Shown here: positions 8,149-15,952 of the stretch, in pieces
Numbering within the stretch: position 1 is the first letter of the stretch
How the letters are laid out: every line of letters starts with the position of its first letter
DNA from: Lachnotalea sp. AF33-28
Lineage (GTDB): Bacteria; Bacillota; Clostridia; Lachnospirales; Lachnospiraceae
NCBI RefSeq assembly: GCF_003477885.1
Contig: NZ_QUEE01000014.1
Coordinates: 76,577 to 140,576 of the forward strand
DNA length: 64,000 nt
Direction: 5' to 3'
Position numbers and translations under genes: made by a program
Notes under the pieces: generated by a model
The model's input: only the letters and a program-made list of their open reading frames with translations
Databases searched by the model: none
Told to the model about the DNA's origin: nothing

Positions 8149-8642
8149 TCACCATCATTGATTATACACTCCATTTTATAACGCCTCGTCACAGTGCCGT
8201 CGGTCATTGTCTGTGTCAGCTTTTCTGTTACTTTGAAGCCGCATTTCTGATAACACCTTAGTGCGCTTTCATTTTCCTGATTGGTAAAAAGGATCGCGCG
8301 GGCAAAATTTTTCTCCTTCATAACGTCCAGGAGCCGAGATAATGCATGCGTTCCAATCCCCCTATGTTGGTATTCCGGCAAAATAGCAGCCATCTTCAGG
8401 TATACGGTCTGGTCAGGCGCAGACAATCCATTAAATGCAAGCCAGCCGATCTGCCTGTCACCGCTCCAAACGATAAAATCCAGTTCATCGTCATCAGTCT
8501 CCCAGCAGGCCACCGCATCCGTCCAATTGTCTCTGCTCGTTGGGAGCTCGTTTAAGGCACTCATTATTTGTGGAGTGTTCATCAGTTGATATAAAAAATT
8601 GGAATCGCCGGGCTCCACCCGTTTTACCGTTATGCTGTCCAT
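8127..8642 (-). CDS. GNAT-family N-acetyltransferase (171 aa)
   Basis: Acetyl-CoA-dependent transferase of the Gcn5-related fold. The acetyl-CoA loop is YQHRGIGTHAL (residues ~94-104), preceded by the strand VYLKMAAILPE and followed by AILFTNQENESALRCYQKCGF, the usual beta-alpha-beta end of the fold. Substrate cannot be told. The C-terminal residues (NDGDEKIRLI) are encoded within the terminator hairpin, so the last few codons may be a late extension. It is a single gene with its own stop inside the shared terminator; the cyclophilin gene lies 40 nt upstream on the same strand. Confidence 0.85.
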   Translation of the reverse strand: MDSITVKRVEPGDSNFLYQLMNTPQIMSALNELPTSRDNWTDAVACWETDDDELDFIVWSGDRQIGWLAFNGLSAPDQTVYLKMAAILPEYQHRGIGTHALSRLLDVMKEKNFARAILFTNQENESALRCYQKCGFKVTEKLTQTMTDGTVTRRYKMECIINDGDEKIRLI

Positions 8643-8682
8643 AAACCTCCGATATCAGCTGCAGCCCTCTTACAAAAGAACC

Positions 8683-9216
8683 TTAAAATTGAGATCCCGT
8701 CTTTTCCGGCTCACCGTACTCCTCGCCGAAGGTATCTACCGTTACCTTTTTCATCTTCTGCTGCTGCATCGGGCGGTCGGACCAGTCCGTTCTGGTTTCT
8801 GCAATCTTATTCACCACATCCATACCCTCTGTTACCTGTCCGAACGCCGCATAGAGGCCGTCCAGGTGGGGAGAAGTCTCATGCATGATAAAGAACTGAG
8901 ATCCTGCGCTGTCCGGATGCTGTGCCCTGGCCATGGAAAGGACACCGGGGGTATGCTTTAAATCATTCTGGAATCCGTTCTGTGAGAACTCTCCTTTGAT
9001 ACTGTAGCCGGGGCCGCCGGTTCCTCTGCCCTCCGGACATCCGCCCTGAATCATAAATCCCTTGATCACTCGGTGGAAAATCAGTCCGTCATAGAAATTC
9101 TTCTGAATCAGGCTTATAAAATTAGCCACCGTGTTGGGCGCGGTCTGCGGATACAGCTCCGCCTTGATCACATCCCCATTTTCCATTTCAATTGTAACAA
9201 TTGGATTCTGTGCCAT
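8683..9216 (-). CDS. Cyclophilin-type peptidyl-prolyl isomerase
   Basis: Catalyses cis-trans isomerisation of prolyl bonds, here in the cytoplasm since no signal peptide is present. The 177-aa product has the cyclophilin core: NFISLIQKNFYDGLIFHRVI with the catalytic arginine (~55), the FMIQGGCPEGRGTGGPGYSI block, and SAGSQFFIMHETSPHLDG. All are intact. AAAGGAG lies upstream of the ATG at 9216. C-terminal extension of ~20 residues beyond the core. A housekeeping gene; the upstream neighbour is the TPM-domain gene on the same strand. Confidence 0.94.
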   Translation of the reverse strand: MAQNPIVTIEMENGDVIKAELYPQTAPNTVANFISLIQKNFYDGLIFHRVIKGFMIQGGCPEGRGTGGPGYSIKGEFSQNGFQNDLKHTPGVLSMARAQHPDSAGSQFFIMHETSPHLDGLYAAFGQVTEGMDVVNKIAETRTDWSDRPMQQQKMKKVTVDTFGEEYGEPEKTGSQF

Positions 9217-9252
9217 TATAAAGATCTCCTTTAATCATTTTTCTGTATTTTG

Positions 9253-10104
9253 TCAGAAGCTTCTTCCTCCGCCGCCATGCGAGCTGCCGCTGCTGCTGGT
9301 ATGCGTTGAGGAATGTCCACCGCCGCCTCCCCCTCCGCTGCCGCTGTTTGTTTCGATTCTGCGCTTGGTAACTGTTGTATGGACGAACCGGTCAGTTCTG
9401 GCATTGACTTTGGCAGGCCCCTTCTGGTAGGCATTTACACCGCCGGTATGTCCGGTCCTGCAGGATAAGAGCATGCACAGCACTGTGACACCCGCAGCCG
9501 CTGCCGCGATCAGAAAGCTTCTTAAAAGGGCGGCAGGCCGGGTAATCCGCTGCCAGTAGCTGCCCCGTCGGGAACTGTCTTCGGTGATGTACATTCCCTT
9601 CTCCTCATTATAATAGCCTTCTATATTATTGGCAACCCATGAATTAACAGCGCGCTCTTGTGCCGCCTCAAAAAAGGCCTGAGTGCTCTTATAAGGATCA
9701 CCCGGGAAATATTTCATAACCTCGTCAAGAATTTCTTCCACCTCATCGTCCGTGATCAGTTTCTGCGCGTCACCGGCCGTATCGAGATAAACCATACGGT
9801 TATCCATATCATACAGCAGCAGGATGCCCGACCCCCGGTTTCCCTCATACCCAAAATTGCGGCTGTCGTAAAAGTCATTGGCATAGGTCTCGGACGATTT
9901 TCCCCCTGCATCATCAATGGTAAGTACGATCACATCCAGCTCTAACTGATCCGCCAGCTCTACACAGTCCTCCTGCAGAGAGGTCTTCTCGTCTTCTGTA
10001 AACAGCCCCGCGTAGTCATATACCTTATCTTCATTTCTCCTGAATCCGCAGACCATTATAACAGCCGACACAAGAAGAAGCAGCATGCTTATTTTACGTT
10101 TCAT
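9253..10104 (-). CDS. TPM-domain (YgcG-like) membrane-anchored protein
   Basis: 283 aa when started at 10104, where ATG overlaps the upstream stop (TGATG) and AGGAGG lies 11 nt upstream; a longer frame to 10167 lies within the upstream gene. Order: signal peptide or signal anchor (1-20), TPM domain (~25-165, with RGSGILLLYDMDNRMVYLDT), a transmembrane helix (~190-210), and a Gly/Ser/His tail ending GGGGRSF. TPM domains occur in TLP18.3/YgcG/MOLO-1 proteins, with roles in photosystem repair or as phosphatase-like domains; the bacterial role is unclear. Translational coupling with the zinc-ribbon gene suggests they act together at the membrane. Confidence 0.88.
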   Translation of the reverse strand: MKRKISMLLLLVSAVIMVCGFRRNEDKVYDYAGLFTEDEKTSLQEDCVELADQLELDVIVLTIDDAGGKSSETYANDFYDSRNFGYEGNRGSGILLLYDMDNRMVYLDTAGDAQKLITDDEVEEILDEVMKYFPGDPYKSTQAFFEAAQERAVNSWVANNIEGYYNEEKGMYITEDSSRRGSYWQRITRPAALLRSFLIAAAAAGVTVLCMLLSCRTGHTGGVNAYQKGPAKVNARTDRFVHTTVTKRRIETNSGSGGGGGGGHSSTHTSSSGSSHGGGGRSF

Positions 10105-11147
10105 CACAGCAGACCTCCTATCAGTGAAGCGGCGACAAATACTACCGCCAGAATTGTGCCAAACCATGCGGCAGCTTTACCGCCGCTGACCGGAAGCTTT
10201 CCGATGATCTTGCCGGTCTGCCCATTCAGCGTAAACTGATAGTTCCTGCCCTTGTAACGGTAGTTTAACATCCACACAGGCAGCAGCACGTATTCCTCTC
10301 CCTTTTCCTTGATTCCGATCCAACGGTCCACCACATTAACAGTGGAATATCCTGCAATCGTGCCCCTGGCTTCCGAGAACGCATAATTTCTGGCCCTGGA
10401 TCTGGCGCGTTCCTGAAGCTGCTCTGCCGTATAGCTGTATTTCTCTGAAAGATATCCGGACAGGTACGGCATCTCAAACTCCTTCAGTTCCTGATACTGA
10501 TAGGGTTCCAGGGAATCCATCAGCCCGTCTTCCATCTTTTCCGATGCATCAGCCGGAATCTTTTCATATTGGCAGCTCACATCCCTGTAAACCTCATAAT
10601 GATCCGTATAGGTATATTCCATATCCCCTTTCCGGCTCACCCGTACTCTGGTGCAGTGCGCAGTCATCCGAACATCCGTATCGTAATCGTAAAGCCAGAA
10701 CGGAACATACATTCCTGTAATCTTTTCTATTGTGTTTGTGGATGTGAAATCCCTCGGTGTAAGCATGCCGTTCTTTGTCCATTTACGGAATCTTGCCACC
10801 GCCTGTTCTCTGGTGATGCGGAAAGGAATGACCTGCGTGGGCTCCACAGCCCCTGTCAGCCGGTCCTCCAAAAGACCTGGACTCCCGCAGAAACTGCAGA
10901 TAGTCGCCGATGTATGTTCATCGGTGAGAAGCTCGGCGCCGCAGTTTGGACAGTGATACTCTTTAAAATCCGCAGTTTTATATGTACGTTCCTCATGATC
11001 CTTTATAAACTCTTCCTGTACGCCGTTTGCTTGCTCCAGCTCCTCCACAGTCATGGTGTTGCCGCAGTGATCACAGGCCATTTTCCCCAGCTCCCCGTTA
11101 TACTCCATGGAAGAACCGCATTTTGGGCATTTATAGGTTACCGCCAT
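10104..11147 (-). CDS. Double zinc-ribbon protein with C-terminal membrane anchor
   Basis: 347 aa. The first ribbon is CPKC-x15-CDHC (residues ~7-29), the second CPNC-x18-CSFC (~66-90). A central ~200-residue region contains VPFWLYDYDTDVRMTAHCTR and the LPVWMLNYRYKGRNYQFTLNGQTGKI block typical of these proteins, and the C terminus (~322-345) is one hydrophobic helix. I recall such proteins beside TPM-domain or SPFH-domain genes in Firmicutes. It overlaps the TPM gene by one base (TGATG), so the two are co-translated. Biochemical role unknown. GGAGGTGTAAGGAG precedes the start. Confidence 0.82.
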   Translation of the reverse strand: MAVTYKCPKCGSSMEYNGELGKMACDHCGNTMTVEELEQANGVQEEFIKDHEERTYKTADFKEYHCPNCGAELLTDEHTSATICSFCGSPGLLEDRLTGAVEPTQVIPFRITREQAVARFRKWTKNGMLTPRDFTSTNTIEKITGMYVPFWLYDYDTDVRMTAHCTRVRVSRKGDMEYTYTDHYEVYRDVSCQYEKIPADASEKMEDGLMDSLEPYQYQELKEFEMPYLSGYLSEKYSYTAEQLQERARSRARNYAFSEARGTIAGYSTVNVVDRWIGIKEKGEEYVLLPVWMLNYRYKGRNYQFTLNGQTGKIIGKLPVSGGKAAAWFGTILAVVFVAASLIGGLL

Positions 11148-11212
11148 AGCTCCTTACACCTCCGTCTTCTGTATTTACATTTATGTTTCAAATGCTGTTT
11201 CTATTCTAGATT

Positions 11213-11346
11213 TATAATGTCTTTCGACATTATATCATGCCAGCCAGCTGACATGGCCCCTCCGGGGGGATGCGCATGATTTCCTTTGGAAACTGTCTGC
11301 TTCGCAGACGGAAATCAGCGCGGGTATAATGTCTTTCGACATTATA
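11213..11346 (-). repeat. Modular palindromic repeat, family A copy 2 (inverted)
   Basis: Palindrome P1' with arms TATAATGTC/GACATTATA and loop TTTC at 11213-11234 and again at 11325-11346, with P2 GTCTGC-TTC-GCAGAC at 11295-11309 and a middle segment CCCCTCCGGGGGGATGCGCAT. Read on the minus strand the module order and the words GCTGATTTCC and ATGCGCATCCCCCCGGAGGG match copy 1 at 7104-7240. P1 loop differs (GGCA in copy 1) while the arms are kept. Confidence 0.8.
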
Positions 11347-11408
11347 CCATGCCAGCAGAATCCATGTCCAGAAAAACATATGAAGTCCGCAAACCCTACG
11401 GACAGCAG

Positions 11409-11468
11409 GTTACTGTACACGGCTACCGATCAAGCAGCACATGGCGGGAGGTTTACGGTAACTGTGAA
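11409..11468 (+). repeat. Palindromic repeat, family D (empty form)
   Basis: GTTACTGTACACGGCTACCG (11409-11428), then ATCAAGCAGC-ACATG-GCGGGAGGTTTA, then CGGTAACTGTGAA to ~11468. The ends are imperfect inverse repeats. The element at 30897-31098 has the same flanks but carries a 145-bp palindrome where this copy has ACATG. Confidence 0.7.
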
Positions 11469-11790
11469 AATTAACATAACTGCTTTTTTGATGTTCATAT
11501 TTTGTTCAAAAACCATTCAAAAACCTTTTACACAATTAACATGTTTTCTTCATTATTCCTGAATATAATAAAACCATAAGATGAAGCAAAGAAATACCAA
11601 TTAAATAAAAAGCCAGCATACTACTAAAAAATTTTTTCATAATACGAGCTGATAACCAGTATCAGCTCTCCTCCCTTTTTCATAGTTATATATAAAAAGA
11701 ACTGCTCGCCAAGGCAGTTCTTTTGCCGTTTAAAAACATATGTTTATACCCCGAACACAATATCATTTAATAATTTTAGTTAAGAACACA
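11469..11790 (+). other. A+T-rich intergenic stretch with two terminator-like hairpins; possible small RNA
   Basis: No ORF of convincing length. A TATAAT lies at 11564-11569, without a good -35. A hairpin GAGCTGATA-ACCAG-TATCAGCTC (11646-11668) followed by a T-rich tract would end a ~100-nt transcript; a second hairpin GAACTGC...GCAGTTCTTTT follows at 11698-11724. A short transcript ending here is possible but unproven. Base composition is clearly richer in A+T than the flanking housekeeping genes. Confidence 0.35.
11695..11724 (+). terminator. Intrinsic terminator
   Basis: AAAAGAACTGC pairs with GCAGTTCTTTT around loop TCGCCAAG, and the T-run follows immediately. No gene directly upstream, which is why a short untranslated RNA is considered. 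Confidence 0.65.
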
Positions 11791-11808
11791 AAACAGTCAT
11801 GCTATGAT
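11780..11808 (+). promoter_or_regulatory. Probable sigma-A promoter for the 11880 acetyltransferase
   Basis: TTAAGA, a 17-nt spacer, then TATGAT. The -35 is weak against TTGACA but the -10 and spacing fit. It would give a ~65-nt leader that contains a possible 14-codon leader peptide at 11822-11866. Confidence 0.45.
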
Positions 11809-11821
11809 ATTATGAAATAGT

Positions 11822-11866
11822 ATGAACAAAAAAGGTAACAACCGCATGACTAACAATTTTCTATAA
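11822..11866 (+). CDS. Possible leader peptide (14 codons) before the acetyltransferase
   Basis: ATG at 11822 opens MNKKGNNRMTNNFL and stops at 11864-11866, 13 nt before the acetyltransferase start. No clear ribosome binding site precedes it, and no alternative hairpins were worked out. Leader peptides of this size precede some inducible resistance genes; here it is only a suggestion. Confidence 0.2.
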   Translation: MNKKGNNRMTNNFL

Positions 11867-11879
11867 AAAAGGGGATTAA

Positions 11880-12407
11880 ATGATGTATTTGGAAACAGAA
11901 CGGCTGATTGTCCGAAGTTTACAGCAGTCTGATGAACTGCCATTTATAGAGATGGCATCTGACGGAAGCTTAACAGAAATTTACGGAGACTGCGGTGAAT
12001 GCCACAAATGGATGGGTAGGTTTATAAGCGAAGCCATGGAGTTAGAGGCTCTCAATAATCCCCGAAATGAATATTTGGCTTTTGCCATAGAGGAAAAAGT
12101 CAGCCATGCCGTCGTCGGTTCCGTGGGAAGTTCATTTTATGAGGACTTTGATGAAGTGGGAGTTACCTATTTTATAGGGGCAAAATACAGAGGAAACGGC
12201 TATGCAGCCGAAGCATTGCTGTCTTTTGTTAACTATTTATGCACCACCTATGATATCGCAAAACTTGTTGCTACAGCGAACGTTCATAACATCGCGTCCT
12301 GCAAAACACTGGAACAGGCAGATTTTGTTCTGGTTGAAACTAAAATGTATCAGGATTTGTACGATGAATGCGAAGGAATGAGCAACATCTACATCAGAAA
12401 AAAATGA
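11880..12407 (+). CDS. GNAT-family N-acetyltransferase, RimJ/RimL-like (175 aa)
   Basis: Starts MMYLETERLIVRSLQQSDEL, the usual opening of the RimJ/RimL branch, with acetyl-CoA loop FIGAKYRGNGYAAEALLSF (~ residues 99-117) and a C-terminal CKTLEQADFVLVETK strand-helix. Such enzymes acetylate protein N termini, amino acids or drugs; the substrate here is unknown. AAGGGG precedes the start. The gene and its surroundings are richer in A+T than the neighbours, and it stands alone between palindromic repeats and a terminator, which together hint at acquisition by transfer. Confidence 0.85.
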   Translation: MMYLETERLIVRSLQQSDELPFIEMASDGSLTEIYGDCGECHKWMGRFISEAMELEALNNPRNEYLAFAIEEKVSHAVVGSVGSSFYEDFDEVGVTYFIGAKYRGNGYAAEALLSFVNYLCTTYDIAKLVATANVHNIASCKTLEQADFVLVETKMYQDLYDECEGMSNIYIRKK

Positions 12408-12415
12408 AAAAATAA

Positions 12416-12447
12416 CCCGTCCATTGCGTAAATGGACGGGCATTTTT
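12416..12447. terminator. Bidirectional terminator
   Basis: CCCGTCCATT (12416-12425) pairs perfectly with AATGGACGGG (12431-12440); T-runs follow on both strands. It ends the acetyltransferase gene and the convergent cation-exchanger gene. Confidence 0.9.
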
Positions 12448-12466
12448 CATTATGATAGTAACAGAG

Positions 12467-13414
12467 TTATCTGATCGCTATATAGACCATATAGCCGGCA
12501 TACAGGGCGAGCATCGCGCCGCCTTCCACGCGGTTCACCGTATACCTGGCCCTGCAGAAGAACAGCGTAATCACACTGGCCACCGCAAGGATCAGCATAT
12601 CGTACATGGACTGCCCCAGCACCGGAATCGGCGTGATCGTAGCTGCAGCGCCGATAATCAGCAATATATTAAAGATATTGGAGCCTACCACATTTCCTAT
12701 GGCCAGATCATTCTCCCCTTTGCGCGCCGCCACAACAGAAGTCACCAGTTCCGGCAGGGATGTGCCCATAGCTACAATCGTAAGCCCGATAAAGGTTTCA
12801 CTAAGCCCGAATGCCTTTGCAATCAGGGTGGCATTGTCCACAACAAGCTGGCCGCCCGCGATTACAGCGATCACACCGCCGACCACATAGATAATGCTGC
12901 GCAGGGGCGACAGCGGTTTTTCCTCATCTTCCGATATCTGTCTGGGATTTTTCATGGCGCTGATGACCATGTACACCACATAGGCGATAAACAGCACCAG
13001 CAGGATCATCCCATCCAGCCGTCCGATGACGAAACCGGTATCGCGTTTTAGGAACATACCTCCCGCCAGAAGAAAGAGCACCAGCGTAAGTATGATGGAA
13101 AAAGGCATCTCCTTCTTTAATATCCCTTTATCCACCCGGATTGGAGCGATCACCGCGCAAATACCGATTACCACCAGCAGGTTGAACATATTGGAGCCGA
13201 TGACATTACCTATGGCAATCTCATTGCTTCCATGTATGCTTGCCGTAATGCTGACGGCCGCCTCCGGGGCGCTGGTGCCGAAGGCCACAATGGTCAGGCC
13301 GATCACAATGGTGGGCACCTTTAACAATTTCGCTATGGAGGAGCTTCCCTCCACAAAAACGTCCGCTCCCTTTACCAGCAGAACAAATCCAATAAGCAGC
13401 AATAAATACATCAT
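12467..13414 (-). CDS. CaCA-family cation exchanger (YrbG-like), probably Mn2+ regulated
   Basis: A 315-aa membrane protein with two homologous halves of about five helices. The two alpha-repeat motifs are visible: TIVAFGTSAPEAAVSITASI followed by IAIGNVIGSNMFNLL in the first half, and TIVAMGTSLPELVTSVVAAR followed by LAIGNVVGSNIFNIL in the second. Family members exchange Ca2+ for Na+ or H+. The start at 13414 follows GGGAGGA; the frame to 13483 runs into the riboswitch. A yybP-ykoY (Mn2+) riboswitch with its own terminator precedes the gene, so I infer that it exports Mn2+ or is induced by it. Confidence 0.92.
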   Translation of the reverse strand: MMYLLLLIGFVLLVKGADVFVEGSSSIAKLLKVPTIVIGLTIVAFGTSAPEAAVSITASIHGSNEIAIGNVIGSNMFNLLVVIGICAVIAPIRVDKGILKKEMPFSIILTLVLFLLAGGMFLKRDTGFVIGRLDGMILLVLFIAYVVYMVISAMKNPRQISEDEEKPLSPLRSIIYVVGGVIAVIAGGQLVVDNATLIAKAFGLSETFIGLTIVAMGTSLPELVTSVVAARKGENDLAIGNVVGSNIFNILLIIGAAATITPIPVLGQSMYDMLILAVASVITLFFCRARYTVNRVEGGAMLALYAGYMVYIAIR

Positions 13415-13452
13415 AACTGTCATCCTCCCTGATTTATGTATATTCGGGCAAT

Positions 13453-13604
13453 AAAAAAAGACTTTATTGCACCAAAAATGCAATAAAAGTCTCGCTTCAG
13501 GTGCCTGATATGTAACGGCTCTTGATATCGCCCGGATTTTTCAATCGTGATGACGAACGATAAGGCATCCAGAGGATGCAAGCTACTCCCTTTTATATAC
13601 CGAT
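13453..13604 (-). promoter_or_regulatory. yybP-ykoY (manganese) riboswitch with terminator
   Basis: Minus-strand leader. The 5' conserved piece AAAAGGGAGTAGC (from ~13597) is followed by a GCATCCTCTGGATGC hairpin, CGTCATCACG, and at the 3' end the conserved AAGCGAGACTTTTATTGC. The last part also forms one arm of a strong terminator: GACTTTTATTGCA (13491-13479) with TGCAATAAAGTC (13471-13460), then seven T. So aptamer closing and terminator formation share bases, as expected for Mn2+-induced antitermination. The family is known to sense Mn2+ and to control exporters such as MntP, TerC-type, P-type ATPase and CaCA proteins. Confidence 0.88.
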
Positions 13605-13610
13605 TTGATT

Positions 13611-13640
13611 AGTATAAACCGTAAAATCAACTCTTGTCAA
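13611..13640 (-). promoter_or_regulatory. Sigma-A promoter of the riboswitch-exchanger unit
   Basis: On the minus strand TTGACA (13640-13635), an 18-nt spacer and TATACT (13616-13611). Transcription would begin near 13604, just before the riboswitch core. Confidence 0.75.
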
Positions 13641-13671
13641 GGGGATTATTTTCTTACACATAAAAGAACGT

Positions 13672-13714
13672 GTTAGTATTCACGGCTGCTTTATCGGCAG
13701 CCGTGAATACTAAC
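13672..13714. repeat. Perfect 18-bp palindrome, family D-like
   Basis: GTTAGTATTCACGGCTGC (13672-13689) and its exact inverse at 13697-13714, 7-nt loop. The word TTCACGGCTGC is shared with the family D elements at 11409 and 30897. It lies between the promoter of the riboswitch unit and the trmL terminator. Confidence 0.75.
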
Positions 13715-13738
13715 AAAAGGGGCTGTTGTGGCAGCCCC
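13715..13738 (-). terminator. Terminator of the Lrp-aminotransferase-trmL operon
   Basis: On the minus strand GGGGCTG-CCACAA-CAGCCCC followed by TTTTG. It lies 30 nt past the trmL stop. Confidence 0.75.
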
Positions 13739-13768
13739 AATCAAAAACAGTTATATACAAAATCCGCT

Positions 13769-14257
13769 CTACCAGTGCAGCCTGTGCAGTTCCCCCTGCA
13801 TCTGCATCCCGGCGAACTGATTCTGCCGCAGCGCTTCATAAAGCACAATGGCGACGGAGTTAGAAAGGTTCAGGGAACGGATTTCGCTGTTCATCGGAAT
13901 TCTCACTGAAGTATCCGGATGCTTAAGCAGGATTTCTTCCGGAATGCCGGCGCTCTCTTTGCCGAACATCAGATAGCAGTCCGGTTCATAGGCTACCTCC
14001 GTATATACCTTATGGGCCTTGGTGGTGGCCATATAGATTTTTGCACCCGGGTTACGCTCCAGAAAATCCGCGTAATTGTCATAGACAGTGACGTCTAAAT
14101 CCTGCCAGTAATCCAGCCCCGCCCTCTTTATGGCCTTCTCATTCAGCCGGAATCCCAGAGGTTCAATCAGATGGAGCCTGGTACCCGTAGCGACACAGGT
14201 GCGTCCGATATTGCCGGTATTGGCCGGCATCTCCGGTTCCAGCAGCACTACGTTCAT
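13769..14257 (-). CDS. trmL: tRNA (cytidine/uridine-34 2'-O)-methyltransferase TrmL
   Basis: A 162-aa SPOUT methyltransferase that uses S-adenosylmethionine to methylate the wobble base of tRNA-Leu. Family motifs are all present: NVVLLEPEMPANTGNIGRTC at the N terminus (conserved Asn and Arg), the YLMFGKESAGIPEEIL loop, and the knot segment IPMNSEIRSLNLSNSVAIVLYEALRQ. Length fits. The start overlaps the aminotransferase stop by four bases (ATGA), so it is the last gene of a three-gene operon Lrp, aminotransferase, trmL. The operon link between a tRNA modification enzyme and amino-acid metabolism genes is probably historic. Confidence 0.93.
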   Translation of the reverse strand: MNVVLLEPEMPANTGNIGRTCVATGTRLHLIEPLGFRLNEKAIKRAGLDYWQDLDVTVYDNYADFLERNPGAKIYMATTKAHKVYTEVAYEPDCYLMFGKESAGIPEEILLKHPDTSVRIPMNSEIRSLNLSNSVAIVLYEALRQNQFAGMQMQGELHRLHW

Positions 14258-15432
14258 GAATTGGCGCCTCCTTTATCCAAACGCTGTATGAAATGCTCCA
14301 CACGGTCCAGCGCTTTCTTCAGGCTTTCCAGTGAGTAGGCATAGGAAATTCTAAGGAACCCTTCCCCGCAGTCACCGAATGCGGTTCCCGGCACCACAGC
14401 CACCTTTTCTTCCTGCAACAGCGTGGTCGCGAAATCATCTGAGCTCATTCCGAATTTTTGTATGCTGGGAAAGACGTAAAAGGCACCATAGGGTTCAAAG
14501 CAGGTCAGCCCCATTTCCCGCAGGCGATGCACCAGAAAACGGCGCCGCTGGTTGTAGGATTCACGCATCACGGCCACATCGGCGTCGCCATTTCTTAAGG
14601 CCTCCACCGCAGCATACTGGCTGGTCGTCGGAGCACACATGATGGCAAACTGATGGATCTTCACCATCTGGCTGATGATTTCGGCTGGACCGCAGGCATA
14701 GCCGAGACGCCAGCCCGTCATGGCGTAGGATTTGGAAAAGCCGTTGATCAATATGGTCCTCTCCCGCATCCCTGGCAGGGATGCTATCGTAACATGGCCG
14801 CCGTTATAACTCAATTCGGAATAGATCTCATCGGAGAGCACAAATATATCATGCTCAATGATCACGGAAGCGATTTCCTCCAGATCCTTTTTCTCCATTA
14901 TCGCGCCGGTGGGATTATTGGGATAGGGCAGGATCAGCAGCTTGGTCTTCGGTGTAATCGCCGCTAAAAGCTGTTCTTTGGTCAGGCGGAATTCGTTTTC
15001 CTCCTTAAGCTCCACAATCACCGGCACCCCGTCCGCCAAGATCGCGCAGGGTTCATAGGAAACATAGCTTGGCTGTGGTATAATCACTTCCTCGCCGGGA
15101 TTGAGCATGGCGCGCATGGCGATATCGATGGCCTCACTGCCGCCTACCGTAACGATCACTTCATCCTGATAGCGGTACGGCACGCGAAAACGCCTGTCTA
15201 TGTAACTGCAGATTTCCTGCTTTAACTCCTTTAATCCAGAATTTGAGGTATAGAAAGTACGTCCCCGTTCCAGAGAATAGATTCCCTCCTCCCGGATATG
15301 CCACGGAGTTTCAAAATCCGGTTCCCCCACACCCAGGGAAATCGCGTCAGGCATTTCGCTGACAATATCGAAAAATTTGCGGATTCCGGATGGTTTTATC
15401 GCAACCGCTTTGTCTGCTAATGGATTTCTCAC
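14254..15432 (-). CDS. PLP-dependent class I/II aminotransferase
   Basis: 392 aa, fold type I. Visible: GVGEPDFETPWHIRE (substrate end), GGSEAIDIAMRAMLNPGEEVI, PYPNNPTGAI (Asn/Pro around the PLP), LSDEIYSEL with the PLP-binding Asp, and the lysine motif NGFSKSYAMTGWRLGY. The C-terminal arginine block is near GFLRISYAYS. It resembles the PatA/aspartate-aromatic aminotransferase group; the true amino acid substrate is not readable. It overlaps both the upstream Lrp gene and the downstream trmL gene by four bases each. The Lrp protein probably regulates it. Confidence 0.9.
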   Translation of the reverse strand: MRNPLADKAVAIKPSGIRKFFDIVSEMPDAISLGVGEPDFETPWHIREEGIYSLERGRTFYTSNSGLKELKQEICSYIDRRFRVPYRYQDEVIVTVGGSEAIDIAMRAMLNPGEEVIIPQPSYVSYEPCAILADGVPVIVELKEENEFRLTKEQLLAAITPKTKLLILPYPNNPTGAIMEKKDLEEIASVIIEHDIFVLSDEIYSELSYNGGHVTIASLPGMRERTILINGFSKSYAMTGWRLGYACGPAEIISQMVKIHQFAIMCAPTTSQYAAVEALRNGDADVAVMRESYNQRRRFLVHRLREMGLTCFEPYGAFYVFPSIQKFGMSSDDFATTLLQEEKVAVVPGTAFGDCGEGFLRISYAYSLESLKKALDRVEHFIQRLDKGGANS

Positions 15433-15911
15433 GGTGTCACCAACATCCTTTCATCCTGAATTTTCTGCGACAGCACGGTCCCGTGATCTTTATATTTTTT
15501 TAGCACAAAATGGGTGGCGGTGCTTAATACCGAGTCCATGGGAGACAGCTTATCAGAAACAAACTGCGCTACGGCACGCATGGTCTTTTCCTCCAGCATC
15601 ACCATGAAATCATAGGCGCCGGACATCAGGTAAACCGCCTGAACCTCGCTGTACTGGTAGATGCGCTCGGCAATCTTATCAAATCCCATGCCTCGCTGAG
15701 GCGTAACTCTGACTTCGATTAAGGCCACCACCTTTTCATCGCTTGTATTATCCCAGTTAATCAAAGTATGATAACCGCAGATTATATTTTCTTTCTCCAT
15801 ATCCGCGATCTCATTAGCAACCGCTGCTTCGCTCTCGCCCAGCAGCACGGCCAGATCATGGAGATCAATCCTGCTGTTCTTCTCAATAACCGCTAATATT
15901 TTCTCTCTCAT
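15429..15911 (-). CDS. Lrp/AsnC-family transcriptional regulator
   Basis: 160 aa: N-terminal winged helix-turn-helix (~1-55, SRIDLHDLAVLLGESEAAVA) and C-terminal RAM ligand-binding domain (~65-145, with VVALIEVRVTPQRGMGF and VQAVYLMSGAYDFMVML). These regulators bind amino acids. It is the first gene of an operon with an aminotransferase (ATGA overlap), the arrangement expected for a local regulator of amino-acid use. The C-terminal ~15 residues (DHGTVLSQKIQDERMLVTP) extend a little beyond the domain. The ribosome binding site is weak. Confidence 0.9.
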   Translation of the reverse strand: MREKILAVIEKNSRIDLHDLAVLLGESEAAVANEIADMEKENIICGYHTLINWDNTSDEKVVALIEVRVTPQRGMGFDKIAERIYQYSEVQAVYLMSGAYDFMVMLEEKTMRAVAQFVSDKLSPMDSVLSTATHFVLKKYKDHGTVLSQKIQDERMLVTP

Positions 15912-15952
15912 AATTTATACCATAACCCTTTCTTCATTGTTCATGAGGTTAC

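Noticed and set aside
12452..13051. A 199-codon plus-strand frame opposite the cation exchanger
   Set aside because: Composition is rich in His, Gln and Arg as expected for an antisense shadow of a membrane protein gene; the exchanger frame has all family motifs.
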